Source: Mesobacillus sp. AQ2 (GTDB lineage: Bacteria; Bacillota; Bacilli; Bacillales; Cytobacillaceae). From it: a stretch of DNA of 64,000 nt. The translations under genes were made by a program, and so were the position numbers. This document shows positions 7,452-16,471 of this stretch, one piece after another; positions within the stretch are counted from its first letter, which is position 1; the number at the start of each line of letters is the position of its first letter. The notes under the pieces are model-generated. The model did not search any database. It was not told the origin of the DNA and worked only from the letters and a program-made list of their open reading frames with translations. The DNA lies in assembly GCF_030122805.1 (NCBI RefSeq), contig NZ_CP126080.1, positions 3,718,501-3,782,500 on the forward strand, written 5' to 3'.

Positions 7452-7968
7452 TGTTCATCGTACCTCCTTTTTTCTCTAAAAGCTCGCCTGGTTTAGGCGG
7501 TTTAAAATAATCCTCTGTCTTGAAGCCTTTTCCATGCGGCACTGCCTGGTGGCAGCTTGAACAGCTGTCTTTAGCATCATGCGAAATATTTTCCAGTGTA
7601 TTTTCATGGCAGCTGATACAGTTTTCATTTATGACTTCGTCAGAGCTTTCTGTTGCGTGGAGCACCTTCGGTATTTTTGCTTCCCCTAGTGTATTGAAAT
7701 ACACATGTGTCATGCCAGCCTTTGCCTTATAGGTATATTTTTTGACCATATTCTCGTGTGGCAAATGGCAGTCCCCGCAGGCCAGACCGGCGTGGTTGGA
7801 ATCGGAAAACGAGTCATGGACCTCTGTCATGATATGGCAGCTTGAACAGAATTCAGGTGAATCCGTATAAGCGAGTGTCTTGACAGTGACGACCGAAACA
7901 ATGATTCCAGCGAACACACCAATGAATAACAGCATCTTTTTGTCTATTCCCAGCAGCTTTTTCAGCAT
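7444..7968 (-). CDS. nrfH: Cytochrome c nitrite reductase membrane subunit NrfH
   Basis: A 174-residue NapC/NirT-family tetrahaem quinol dehydrogenase. One N-terminal membrane anchor (residues about 13-33) is followed by four CXXCH motifs: CSSCHIM, CGDCH, CISCH and CSSCH. It oxidises menaquinol and passes electrons to NrfA; menaquinone genes are at 43-52 kb. A good site GGGAGGTGAA precedes the ATG. The 8-bp overlap with nrfA implies coupled translation. Confidence 0.96.
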   Translation of the reverse strand: MLKKLLGIDKKMLLFIGVFAGIIVSVVTVKTLAYTDSPEFCSSCHIMTEVHDSFSDSNHAGLACGDCHLPHENMVKKYTYKAKAGMTHVYFNTLGEAKIPKVLHATESSDEVINENCISCHENTLENISHDAKDSCSSCHQAVPHGKGFKTEDYFKPPKPGELLEKKGGTMNNG

Positions 7969-8062
7969 TCTCTTTCACCTCCCTTATAGCCAACTACTAA
8001 AAACTGTTCCCGCATTCATACGAAAACAGCCTTATTAAAACACGACTGTGCTTTAACCAAGG

Positions 8063-8569
8063 TCATGGTGAAACTTTTTCCTGGATCAGACTGATTAAAT
8101 CATCCTTCGTTGTCGGCCCGGAAAAGCGTTCGACTATCTTGCCGTCCCCGTCAATGATGATGGTCTCAGGCTGTCCGATCACATTGTAATCTTTAGAGAT
8201 GTCTTCTTTTGTGTCTAGAAGATACGTAAGCTTTGAGCCACTTTCTCCGATATATTTTTCCATCCGTTTTTTCGATTCGCCTTTTGCGAGGATCAAAAGC
8301 TTTGCACCCTTGTATTCTTTGCCGAAAGCTTCCAATTCTGGCGCTTCATCAATGCATGGCGCGCACCATGTTGCGAAAAAATTCAGGACGACCGGCTGGC
8401 CCTTAAAATCAGAAAGTTTATAAGTATTGCCGTCGATATCCTGCAGTTCAAAATCAATCGACTGGTCACCAGGCTGGGCGGATGCTTTCCCGCCCAGTCC
8501 GCTGACCAAAAAGCCAAGGACTCCGATGACAGCAGCAATCACGATGACCGGAACGATTTTTTTGCCCAT
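8063..8569 (-). CDS. Membrane-anchored thiol-disulfide oxidoreductase (CcmG/ResA/TlpA type)
   Basis: About 168 residues: one N-terminal signal anchor (residues 5-27) and a thioredoxin-like domain with active site FFATWCAPC near residue 70. It should keep apocytochrome CXXCH cysteines reduced before haem attachment. Its place between nrfH and ccmD argues for the CcmG role, although ResA-type proteins look the same at this level. Start choice among GTG/ATG/ATG codons within 9 bp is uncertain; I use the ATG 6 nt after GGGTG. Confidence 0.88.
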   Translation of the reverse strand: MGKKIVPVIVIAAVIGVLGFLVSGLGGKASAQPGDQSIDFELQDIDGNTYKLSDFKGQPVVLNFFATWCAPCIDEAPELEAFGKEYKGAKLLILAKGESKKRMEKYIGESGSKLTYLLDTKEDISKDYNVIGQPETIIIDGDGKIVERFSGPTTKDDLISLIQEKVSP

Positions 8570-8585
8570 TTTCATCACCCGCTTT

Positions 8586-8717
8586 TTAAAAATCTGAGTT
8601 CCATTCTTCCAGTATTTCGATCTCTTTTTTCAGCTGCTTCTGGCGGCGGCCAAGCACAACGACATATCCCGCTATCAACGTCCAGATCACTGTATAACCC
8701 ATGAATAAGTAAGTCAT
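8586..8717 (-). CDS. ccmD: Haem exporter protein CcmD (43 aa)
   Basis: A small gene of 43 codons. The protein MTYLFMGYTVIW... has one membrane segment (residues 3-23) followed by a basic and then charged helical tail (GRRQKQLKKEIEILEEWN), the shape of CcmD. GGAGG lies 7 nt before the ATG. It sits exactly between ccmC and the ccmG-like gene. CcmD links CcmC and CcmE during release of haem-loaded CcmE from the CcmABCD complex. Family identity rests on size, topology and position because CcmD sequences are poorly conserved. Confidence 0.8.
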   Translation of the reverse strand: MTYLFMGYTVIWTLIAGYVVVLGRRQKQLKKEIEILEEWNSDF

Positions 8718-8737
8718 TTTCCATTCCTCCTTAATAG

Positions 8738-9448
8738 TTAGCCCGCAAGCTTTTCAATTGCTTTTGACTTAGCCTTTTTGACGATATGTCTCATTTTTTC
8801 AATTTCGATGCCTTTTCGCATCAGGAACGTGTACAACAAGGTGATTGTAAAAATCGAGAACAGCAAGGTGACAAGCATGTCAGGCTCGATCCCGCCTCCT
8901 GACTGGTTTTTGCCTTCACCGAACACGATTGGATGAAGCTTCGTGTTCCACCAGCGAATCGCCATGAAGACAATTGGCACATTGATGACACCAACGATGC
9001 CAAAAACAGCTGACAGCCTTGCGATTTTTTCCATTGAACCGTCCATCTTGCGGACGAAAAGATAAGCGACGTATATGAACCAGAGGATCAGTGTTGTCGC
9101 GAGGCGGGGTTCCCATGTCCACCATGTATTCCAGCTTGATTTTCCCCAGATCATCCCGGTGATTAATGTGATTGTCGTGAAAAGGACGCCAATTTCAGCT
9201 GAGATTCCGGCATTGATATGGTACTGAAGCCTTGGTTTTATCAGCACTCTCACACTGTAATAACCAACTACACCGAAAGCGAGGAAAGCGACCCAGGCAC
9301 TGCCAACATGGAAGTAGAATATTTTTTGCGTGGCACCCATCATTTTTTCAACAGGCGACCAGATGAAAATCAGGTAAAGCGCGATAAAAAATGATGGTAT
9401 CAGCGTAAACAGCAAGATTCGGTCAATCAAACCAGCATTTTTTTTCAT
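8738..9448 (-). CDS. ccmC: Haem export permease CcmC
   Basis: About 236 residues, six membrane segments, with the tryptophan-rich haem-handling motif WNTWWTWEPRL near residue 108 and flanking conserved histidines (FYFHVGSAW near 46; later KLHPIVFGEG near 172). CcmC presents haem to CcmE. The start ATG follows GGAGGG at 6 nt and overlaps the ccmB stop codon. The full WWD motif shows an intact protein. Confidence 0.95.
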   Translation of the reverse strand: MKKNAGLIDRILLFTLIPSFFIALYLIFIWSPVEKMMGATQKIFYFHVGSAWVAFLAFGVVGYYSVRVLIKPRLQYHINAGISAEIGVLFTTITLITGMIWGKSSWNTWWTWEPRLATTLILWFIYVAYLFVRKMDGSMEKIARLSAVFGIVGVINVPIVFMAIRWWNTKLHPIVFGEGKNQSGGGIEPDMLVTLLFSIFTITLLYTFLMRKGIEIEKMRHIVKKAKSKAIEKLAG

Positions 9449-10131
9449 CAAGATCCCTCCATAATAAATTCAAATAAGAAAAAGCATGCGGCTAAAAATA
9501 ACAAGTCATAAGCTCCCATTAATCTGATCCATGACGCTGCATCAGCAATCACTTCATTTTCCAGAACGATTCTTGTCGCCTGGACTCCGGCAATCAGCAA
9601 TGGGCTTAAAAGCGGAAGCAGCAACACCGGCAATAACATTTCACTGTTTTTGGCATTCGCTGACAGGGCAGCCAGGAATGTGCCGACAATGATAAAGCCC
9701 AGTGTCCCGATGACGACAACGAGAATGAACCAGCCTATTTTCCCAAAGAAGCGGTAGTCGAACAGCAGGAACAGCACCGGAATGCTCACAAGCTGAACAG
9801 CTGTGACGAGGATGAAATTCGCCAGCGCCTTCCCCAGATAAATACTCGAAGGATCGATGGGTGCCGAGCGCAGTCCAGTCAGGGCATCATTTTCATGCTC
9901 CGAAAGAAACGAGCGGTTCAGGCCAAGAATCCCGGAAAAGACAGTGATCAGCCAGACCAGACCTGGAATGACAGCCTTCACCATATTGTTGGTTGGATCG
10001 AAGGCAAAGCTGAAAATGAGGACAACCAGACTGGAGAAAATGACCATCATCCCAATCGTCTGCTTTGTCTTAATTTCATTGCGAAGGTCTTTGCTGGCAA
10101 TCGTCCAGGCATCTAGAAGAATCGACATCAT
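9448..10131 (-). CDS. ccmB: Haem exporter membrane protein CcmB
   Basis: A 227-residue integral membrane protein with about six hydrophobic segments and the CcmB signature region (LNRSFLSEHENDALTGLRSAP, residues 72-92, then YLGKALANF). It is the ABC permease that pairs with CcmA; ATP use by this complex releases holo-CcmE. Overlaps ccmA and ccmC by a few bases, showing translational coupling. Confidence 0.94.
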   Translation of the reverse strand: MMSILLDAWTIASKDLRNEIKTKQTIGMMVIFSSLVVLIFSFAFDPTNNMVKAVIPGLVWLITVFSGILGLNRSFLSEHENDALTGLRSAPIDPSSIYLGKALANFILVTAVQLVSIPVLFLLFDYRFFGKIGWFILVVVIGTLGFIIVGTFLAALSANAKNSEMLLPVLLLPLLSPLLIAGVQATRIVLENEVIADAASWIRLMGAYDLLFLAACFFLFEFIMEGS

Positions 10132-10832
10132 GAGCTCTTCACCTCTGATTCATACCATTGCTTCATCTCTGCCAGGCTGATCCCATCACCAAGTGGCCTG
10201 GTCGCGATGATTCTCCCCTTTTTCAGCAGGGCAGCCCTGTCAGCAAGGGCATGCACCTGTTCAAAATCATGTGAGATGATGAGGATGGACGTTCCGCTGT
10301 TCCGTTTGTTTTTAATGATTTGATTCAGGAGCGCAACGGCTTCCTGGTCAAGTCCGGTGTGCGGCTCATCGAGCATCAGGATTTCGGGATCAGGCAGCAG
10401 CACCCTGGCAATCGCCAGCCTCTGCAGCATCCCTCTTGAGAATGAGCGGATTGGCATATCGCGGAACAGGTACAACCCAACCTCCTTTAAAAGCTCATTC
10501 GCTTTCCTGTCAAGGTCCTTCACCTTGTAAAGCTTTCCGTAAAATCTAAGATTCTCGAGCGGAGACAGGTTATTGTACAGGAAGGATTCATGACCTAAGA
10601 ACCCAATCCGCTGCTTGATCTGTGCAGAGTTTTTCCTGACGAGCTTTCCATCAAGGAGAATCTCTCCGCTTGTAGGCTGCAGCAATCCGACCGTACATTT
10701 GAAAAACGTACTTTTCCCGGCACCGTTTGGCCCTATTACCGCGAGGATCTCCCCTTTTTGGAGTGTAAGGGTGATGTTTCGCAGTATCAGTTTATCTCCC
10801 AGCATTTTGGTCATTTTTCGCAGTTCAAGCAT
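10128..10832 (-). CDS. ccmA: Haem exporter ATP-binding protein CcmA
   Basis: An ABC ATPase of about 234 residues: Walker A GPNGAGKST near residue 33, signature SRGMLQRLAIARV near 130, Walker B ILMLDEP near 152 and the switch histidine in IISHD. The position next to ccmB and ccmC assigns it to CcmA. I prefer the internal ATG (MLELRK) with GAGTTGGGGACC upstream; an ATG six codons earlier overlaps the preceding gene by ATGA. Confidence 0.93.
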   Translation of the reverse strand: MLELRKMTKMLGDKLILRNITLTLQKGEILAVIGPNGAGKSTFFKCTVGLLQPTSGEILLDGKLVRKNSAQIKQRIGFLGHESFLYNNLSPLENLRFYGKLYKVKDLDRKANELLKEVGLYLFRDMPIRSFSRGMLQRLAIARVLLPDPEILMLDEPHTGLDQEAVALLNQIIKNKRNSGTSILIISHDFEQVHALADRAALLKKGRIIATRPLGDGISLAEMKQWYESEVKSS

Positions 10833-10846
10833 GGTCCCCAACTCTT

Positions 10847-11188
10847 TCATCCAGTGTATTGTTCCAATTCCTTGTTCACCTGGTCCAGTCGGCCCTGGTA
10901 ATCAAGCATTTTTTTATTTATTTCTTCGGTCATTCCTGCTGAGCCGAGCCTGCCTTCCAATCCGGCAAGCTCCTCCTCAATCACTTTTTTCCTTAGTAAA
11001 AGGTGCCTGAACAGTTTCTCATTATCGTCAATCACCTCATGTACAGCAGTCCGTTTTCGTTGAAAAAACCACAATAGAGCAATTACAACTACCAGAAACA
11101 TCAGCACATAATGAGGATTCAACAAGTTCAATCCAGGCGACGTCAGCCAAAAGTTCACGAGCCATTCAGGGTGATAGGCAGGAGCCAT
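10847..11188 (-). CDS. Small membrane protein with coiled-coil tail in the ccm cluster
   Basis: 113 residues, not recognised by family. One membrane segment (residues about 26-42, YVLMFLVVVIALLWFF) is followed by a basic QRKR and a heptad-like, charged helix over residues 50-112. The N-terminus (HPEWLVNFWLTSPGLNLLNPH) is predicted outside. It overlaps ccmA and lies 5 bp after a CcmI-like gene, so it is probably a co-translated accessory to the CcmABC or CcmF/H complexes. It could be the lost C-terminal part of a split CcmI or simply a lineage-specific subunit. Confidence 0.75.
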   Translation of the reverse strand: MAPAYHPEWLVNFWLTSPGLNLLNPHYVLMFLVVVIALLWFFQRKRTAVHEVIDDNEKLFRHLLLRKKVIEEELAGLEGRLGSAGMTEEINKKMLDYQGRLDQVNKELEQYTG

Positions 11189-11193
11189 TCAAC

Positions 11194-11571
11194 TCACCCC
11201 TTCTGCTGGCGGAGTTTTTTCAGTTCCCTGAGAATTTCTTCTTCCGCATCGTCAGCCTGCATTTTCGCTTTGCCTTTTGGCAGTTTGGTTTTGCCTTGCT
11301 TAAGCGTTTCTGTTTCTTCCTTTAATAGGTCAGCTGCCAGCAATTGATAATTTTCTTTCATTTTTTCAAAATCATCACTATTGATTTTTTTCATCAGAAA
11401 GTCCATTTCCAGCTCATTCACTGCGCTGTACACCTGCTCCAGAGTCAGCTTTTCACCTTCTGCTTCCCTTCCTACGGGCTGGAATTCACCTGAGGAAAAG
11501 AAGGGAGAAATGATAAAGTAAAAACAAGTAATGATCACGAGTGATCCAATTATTAAAAATACATAATCCAT
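11194..11571 (-). CDS. CcmI-like cytochrome c biogenesis protein (short form)
   Basis: About 125 residues: one N-terminal membrane segment (MDYVFLIIGSLVIITCFYF), then a helical region whose pattern (VYSAVNELEMDFLMKKINSD followed by DFEKMKENYQLLAADLL) resembles the N-terminal domain of CcmI, where a LxELExDxxxGKIsxxDY pattern is usual. There is no TPR domain, which full CcmI carries at its C-terminus. AGGAG precedes the ATG at good spacing. Function would be to hold apocytochrome near CcmF/CcmH. Confidence 0.65.
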   Translation of the reverse strand: MDYVFLIIGSLVIITCFYFIISPFFSSGEFQPVGREAEGEKLTLEQVYSAVNELEMDFLMKKINSDDFEKMKENYQLLAADLLKEETETLKQGKTKLPKGKAKMQADDAEEEILRELKKLRQQKG

Positions 11572-11583
11572 TTTCATCAACTC

Positions 11584-12054
11584 CTAGAAAAGCTTTCGGC
11601 GCTCTTCGTCAAAAGTTTTGGATGCAATTTCCTTCTCGATTTCGGAATCCCATCCTGCTTTGGCTTCAACGTTTACTTCCGCCTTTTTGAGTGTCAATTT
11701 CCTGATCCAGACCCCGACGATCACAGTTCCGATGCCAAATCCTGCAGCCGGCATTCCCCAGGCAATCCAGCCGCTAGTGCCGCCGCCAGGTGTTCTCAAG
11801 GCTGCCTGCCCGTATTCATCAACATAAGATTGGATGATTTCCGGCTCTGATTTGCCGCCATTCAGCATTTCTACCACTTCGTCATAATAAATTTTCTTGA
11901 TTGAACAGGTGGATAGATCATGATCTGCATGACCCTGCATATCAAGCTGGGTGATGACGTGCTTGAATTCTTTTGAGTTATAAGTGAAAGCAGATGTCAG
12001 ACCAGGAATCAAGATGAAGCAAAGGAATGTCGCAACGAAAATTTTCTTTTTCAT
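11584..12054 (-). CDS. CcmH-like protein lacking the CXXC motif
   Basis: About 156 residues. A signal peptide (residues 1-20), a domain with the CcmH-type helix-turn segment (IYYDEVVEMLNGGKSEPEIIQSYVDEYG), a membrane helix near residue 100-118 (GMPAAGFGIGTVIVGVWI) and a cytoplasmic tail. Standard CcmH/CycL has LRCxxC at the start of the domain; here the equivalent region reads GHADHDLSTC, with one cysteine and two histidines. So redox exchange with apocytochrome would have to work differently. GGAAGGTG precedes the chosen ATG. It overlaps nothing but sits 5 bp from ccmF, as expected for CcmH. Confidence 0.8.
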   Translation of the reverse strand: MKKKIFVATFLCFILIPGLTSAFTYNSKEFKHVITQLDMQGHADHDLSTCSIKKIYYDEVVEMLNGGKSEPEIIQSYVDEYGQAALRTPGGGTSGWIAWGMPAAGFGIGTVIVGVWIRKLTLKKAEVNVEAKAGWDSEIEKEIASKTFDEERRKLF

Positions 12055-12059
12055 CTTCA

Positions 12060-14033
<1,974 letters not shown>

Positions 14034-14054
14034 ACAGATAACCACCCATCTGTT

Positions 14055-14504
14055 TTATTCCTTCTTGTCATTTTTGTACATTTCCTTATGCATTTCGCTG
14101 TCATAGTTCTCCATGTCTTCGCCTTCATATTTTGTCGGGCATTTCGTCTGGACTTTTTCCGCTTCGAACACTCCGTCTTTCTGAATAAAACCTTCGACTA
14201 AAACAATGACATCTTCGGAGAAGTTATCTGGCTTGATTCCTTTATGGAAAACCTGCAGTGTCCCTTCGCCTTCTTCGTAAAGTTCGAAACGAAGCTCCAG
14301 CTTATCCGCATCCCATTTCACCGATTCCTTATTGAGCAAGCCCTGAGTCATAATATAGTCGCCTTCATAGTTCGATCCGTTTTTGCTCAGGTCTTCAATC
14401 GTAATTTCCTTGCTTCCCGCACTTGGCATCGTTGAAAACATCATGATGACGAACGCAATTGCTGCAAGTCCCAGTCCGATCACGATTTTTTTGTTTTTGG
14501 ACAT
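14055..14504 (-). CDS. ccmE: Haem chaperone CcmE, CXXXY variant
   Basis: About 149 residues: an N-terminal signal anchor (residues 7-24) and the OB-fold beta-barrel of CcmE. The covalent haem-binding histidine of the usual HXXXY motif is replaced by cysteine: the motif reads KCPTKYEGED (Cys about 122, Tyr about 126). CXXXY-type CcmE is known from Desulfovibrio and archaea, where it accompanies reduced Ccm systems without functional CcmH/CcmG redox partners. The gene sits directly upstream of ccmF. GGGAGGT is 8 nt before the ATG. Confidence 0.93.
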   Translation of the reverse strand: MSKNKKIVIGLGLAAIAFVIMMFSTMPSAGSKEITIEDLSKNGSNYEGDYIMTQGLLNKESVKWDADKLELRFELYEEGEGTLQVFHKGIKPDNFSEDVIVLVEGFIQKDGVFEAEKVQTKCPTKYEGEDMENYDSEMHKEMYKNDKKE

Positions 14505-15463
14505 CACTTTTTACCTCCCAGCTTTTTATGCAGTTCATTGTATTCAGTTTCCGTTATGCTTCCTTCAACGAGCATCGCCCTGAGTTTTGCCTTTTTAGCT
14601 TCTAATTCAGATGAAGCATTGACCTGCACAGGCTTTGTTTTCTGTCTCTTCATGAAGAAAATTAATAACAAAGCGGCGATGATTGTGATACTCCCGACTA
14701 CCGTGATAACCAGCCATAAAGGCATTTTCTCGTCGTTCTGTTTAACAGTTCCCGCCTTTTTTGCATCCCCAGCCATGTCCTCCATGATCTCAGCGGTCGT
14801 CCTGTCGTCAGTTCGTTTGTATTCGAGCTTGATATTCTTTGCTTCACCGGCTTTCATTCCCTGACTCTGATAAAGGAACATATTCATGTTGTAGGAATTT
14901 TTCTGCTGCTGCTCTGAAGCCGGTTCAAGCTTGAAGCTTTCCGAATTGAGCGGTTCAACGAAAATCAGGTTCAGCAAACCAATTTCCGTAAAGTTTGTAA
15001 AATCGTAAGCAAGCTCCTTTGTGCCGTCTTTCTCGCTGATGCTGTCTGTGTAGTACTCAATCACAAATTTGTAAATCTCCCCCGGCTGGATTTCCTCACT
15101 CGTTTCCCAGGAAATTGTTCCTTTTTCCTGATCCAGCTCGTATTCAATTTCATTCATTTCGGTGAGGTCCCGCGAATAATCACCGGCAAAACCAATCCTG
15201 AAATTCTTCTCATCCATTGGGAGCGGAACGACCACCTGGCCTTTTTGTGGCTGTTCAGCATTGTTTTTAAGAGCGCCATGGTATCCCACCAGCAGTGGCG
15301 GATTCTTCTTTTTATCTTTCGGATGGTAGGAATACTCAGGCATCACCTGGATTGTGAGCTCCTCCATATTCAAAACATCTGGTTTAGCCTCTGCTTCAGC
15401 CAGACCAGGAAGCTGAAAAATGAATAATAAGATGAAGGACATCATTAGCTTAGGAACTTTCAT
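14504..15463 (-). CDS. Exported membrane-anchored protein, first gene of the ccm-nrf cluster
   Basis: 319 residues, family not recognised. Signal peptide (residues 1-24), a beta-rich extracytoplasmic region (25-240), one membrane helix (about 249-271, PLWLVITVVGSITIIAALLL), a basic RQKTK stop-transfer, and a C-terminal SHOCT-like tail (KLRAMLVEGSITETEYNELH). No CXXCH. Its extracytoplasmic pattern suggests an immunoglobulin-like fold. It overlaps ccmE by one base and is the promoter-proximal gene, so it is probably part of cytochrome assembly or surface handling. AAAGGAG precedes the ATG. Confidence 0.85.
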   Translation of the reverse strand: MKVPKLMMSFILLFIFQLPGLAEAEAKPDVLNMEELTIQVMPEYSYHPKDKKKNPPLLVGYHGALKNNAEQPQKGQVVVPLPMDEKNFRIGFAGDYSRDLTEMNEIEYELDQEKGTISWETSEEIQPGEIYKFVIEYYTDSISEKDGTKELAYDFTNFTEIGLLNLIFVEPLNSESFKLEPASEQQQKNSYNMNMFLYQSQGMKAGEAKNIKLEYKRTDDRTTAEIMEDMAGDAKKAGTVKQNDEKMPLWLVITVVGSITIIAALLLIFFMKRQKTKPVQVNASSELEAKKAKLRAMLVEGSITETEYNELHKKLGGKK

Positions 15464-15494
15464 TTTCTTGACTCCTTTCTATATGTGACGAATT

Positions 15495-15510
15495 CGTGAA
15501 TAGTTTCACA
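15495..15510 (-). promoter_or_regulatory. Second Fnr/CRP-type box before the ccm-nrf cluster
   Basis: Minus strand TGTGAAACTATTCACG matches TGTGA-N6-TCACA with one mismatch. It lies only 32 bp from the first start codon, too close for class II activation of that gene, so it may act as a repressor or accessory site. Confidence 0.45.
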
Positions 15511-15612
15511 AGACAACTTTCATTTAAAAACAACTATTTCATCTACTGGCGTTTTTAATTTCCTGCTCCTGCTTTACTACCTTATTTAAACCATTTCTCA
15601 GAGCCCTCAATC

Positions 15613-15628
15613 TGTGATTTAAATCACG
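15613..15628 (-). promoter_or_regulatory. Fnr box and promoter of the ccm-nrf cluster
   Basis: TGTGATTTAAATCACG is a near-perfect Bacillus Fnr palindrome (TGTGA-N6-TCACA). On the minus strand a TTTAAA -10-like hexamer lies at 15590-15585, placing the box centre at about -42 to -43. This fits oxygen-controlled activation of nitrite ammonification. The 250-bp region 15464-15713 holds no gene besides these signals. Confidence 0.65.
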
Positions 15629-15720
15629 AAATTTTCGTCAGTTTTATCCGAATTGTGAACGGGGGGTATTTGTTAAATGAACAATACTGCCGCCCTTCTA
15701 CTATTGACACAATAAAAAAA

Positions 15721-15746
15721 CCCCACTTCCTTTCTGGAAGTGAGGG
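15721..15746 (-). terminator. Terminator of the small gene at 15757
   Basis: Minus strand CCTCACTTCC-AGAAA-GGAAGTGGGG followed by seven T, 10 bp beyond the stop codon. Confidence 0.85.
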
Positions 15747-15756
15747 TGTTACAAAT

Positions 15757-15936
15757 TTATGAAGATTGCCCTGGTTCGGGATGGAATTTTGACTTTACAG
15801 GCTGCCCGCCACTTTGTTCATACATCTTCTTGGATTCTTTGATTGGATCATGCTCCATTCCAAGTTCAATATCCTGGTTGTTCATTCCATTCCGTGTCTT
15901 TTGTTCAGGATTATTCTGCTTTGAGCGCTTTTTCAA
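15757..15936 (-). CDS. Small hydrophilic protein of unknown function (59 aa)
   Basis: A TTG start 7 nt after GGGAGGG opens a 59-codon gene: MKKRSKQNNPEQKTRNGMNN and so on to the C-terminal HPEPGQSS. The protein is highly charged, rich in Lys, Gln, Asn and Glu, with no membrane segment or cysteine. Such composition recalls small spore-associated proteins of Bacillus, but I do not recognise a family. It has its own terminator and lies 17 bp after the YtzC-like gene on the same strand. Confidence 0.7.
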   Translation of the reverse strand: MKKRSKQNNPEQKTRNGMNNQDIELGMEHDPIKESKKMYEQSGGQPVKSKFHPEPGQSS

Positions 15937-15953
15937 AGTTTATCCCTCCCGTT

Positions 15954-16217
15954 TTAATGATCAAGCAATATCATATTGTTTTGAACCTGCTGCAGCTGCA
16001 GTCTCATTCTGTGAAGCTGGTCACGCTGCTGTGCATTCGCACTGAAGGCGAGCTTGGCAAGATCATTATATGCAGCTTCAATGGCCTGAAGAGCGTTTGT
16101 GAAATCGCCGTCATTATAATGCTGTTGGGAAGCAGCGCTTTTGTATTGTTCCTGGGCAAGATTGATGGCATCCTCACATTGCTGAAGTAGCTGGTCAACC
16201 GATTGACGTGTTGCCAA
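15954..16217 (-). CDS. ytzC: YtzC-like DUF2524 protein
   Basis: 87 residues from a TTG start placed 6 nt after AAGGAGGGG (MATRQSVDQLL...). The protein is almost wholly helical, rich in Gln and Ala, with heptad spacing over residues 5-85 and no cysteine or membrane segment. It fits the B. subtilis YtzC family (DUF2524), which in that species also lies beside ytqA and ytqB. Function unknown. The longer open frame upstream (MLQHQEKEGLK) lacks a ribosome site. Confidence 0.75.
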   Translation of the reverse strand: MATRQSVDQLLQQCEDAINLAQEQYKSAASQQHYNDGDFTNALQAIEAAYNDLAKLAFSANAQQRDQLHRMRLQLQQVQNNMILLDH

Positions 16218-16471
16218 TTTTAGCCCCTCCTTTTCTTGATGCTGAAGCAAGTCTGCTTCTTCTTTATTTTGTTCACAATTGATTTTCCTATCACGTTTTT
16301 GTCAATATTTAATGCTGGCAATAGCTTTGACAGAGAATTAAACTGCAGAATTCGAAAAGCAGCTATTAATTCGAAACAGCCTTTTGTAATCTTTTTGCAA
16401 TTGGATTCACCCATCCTAAGTGGTACAATTTTTATTATTACTGACTGACAGGTTATAAGGAGGTTTCTGGC

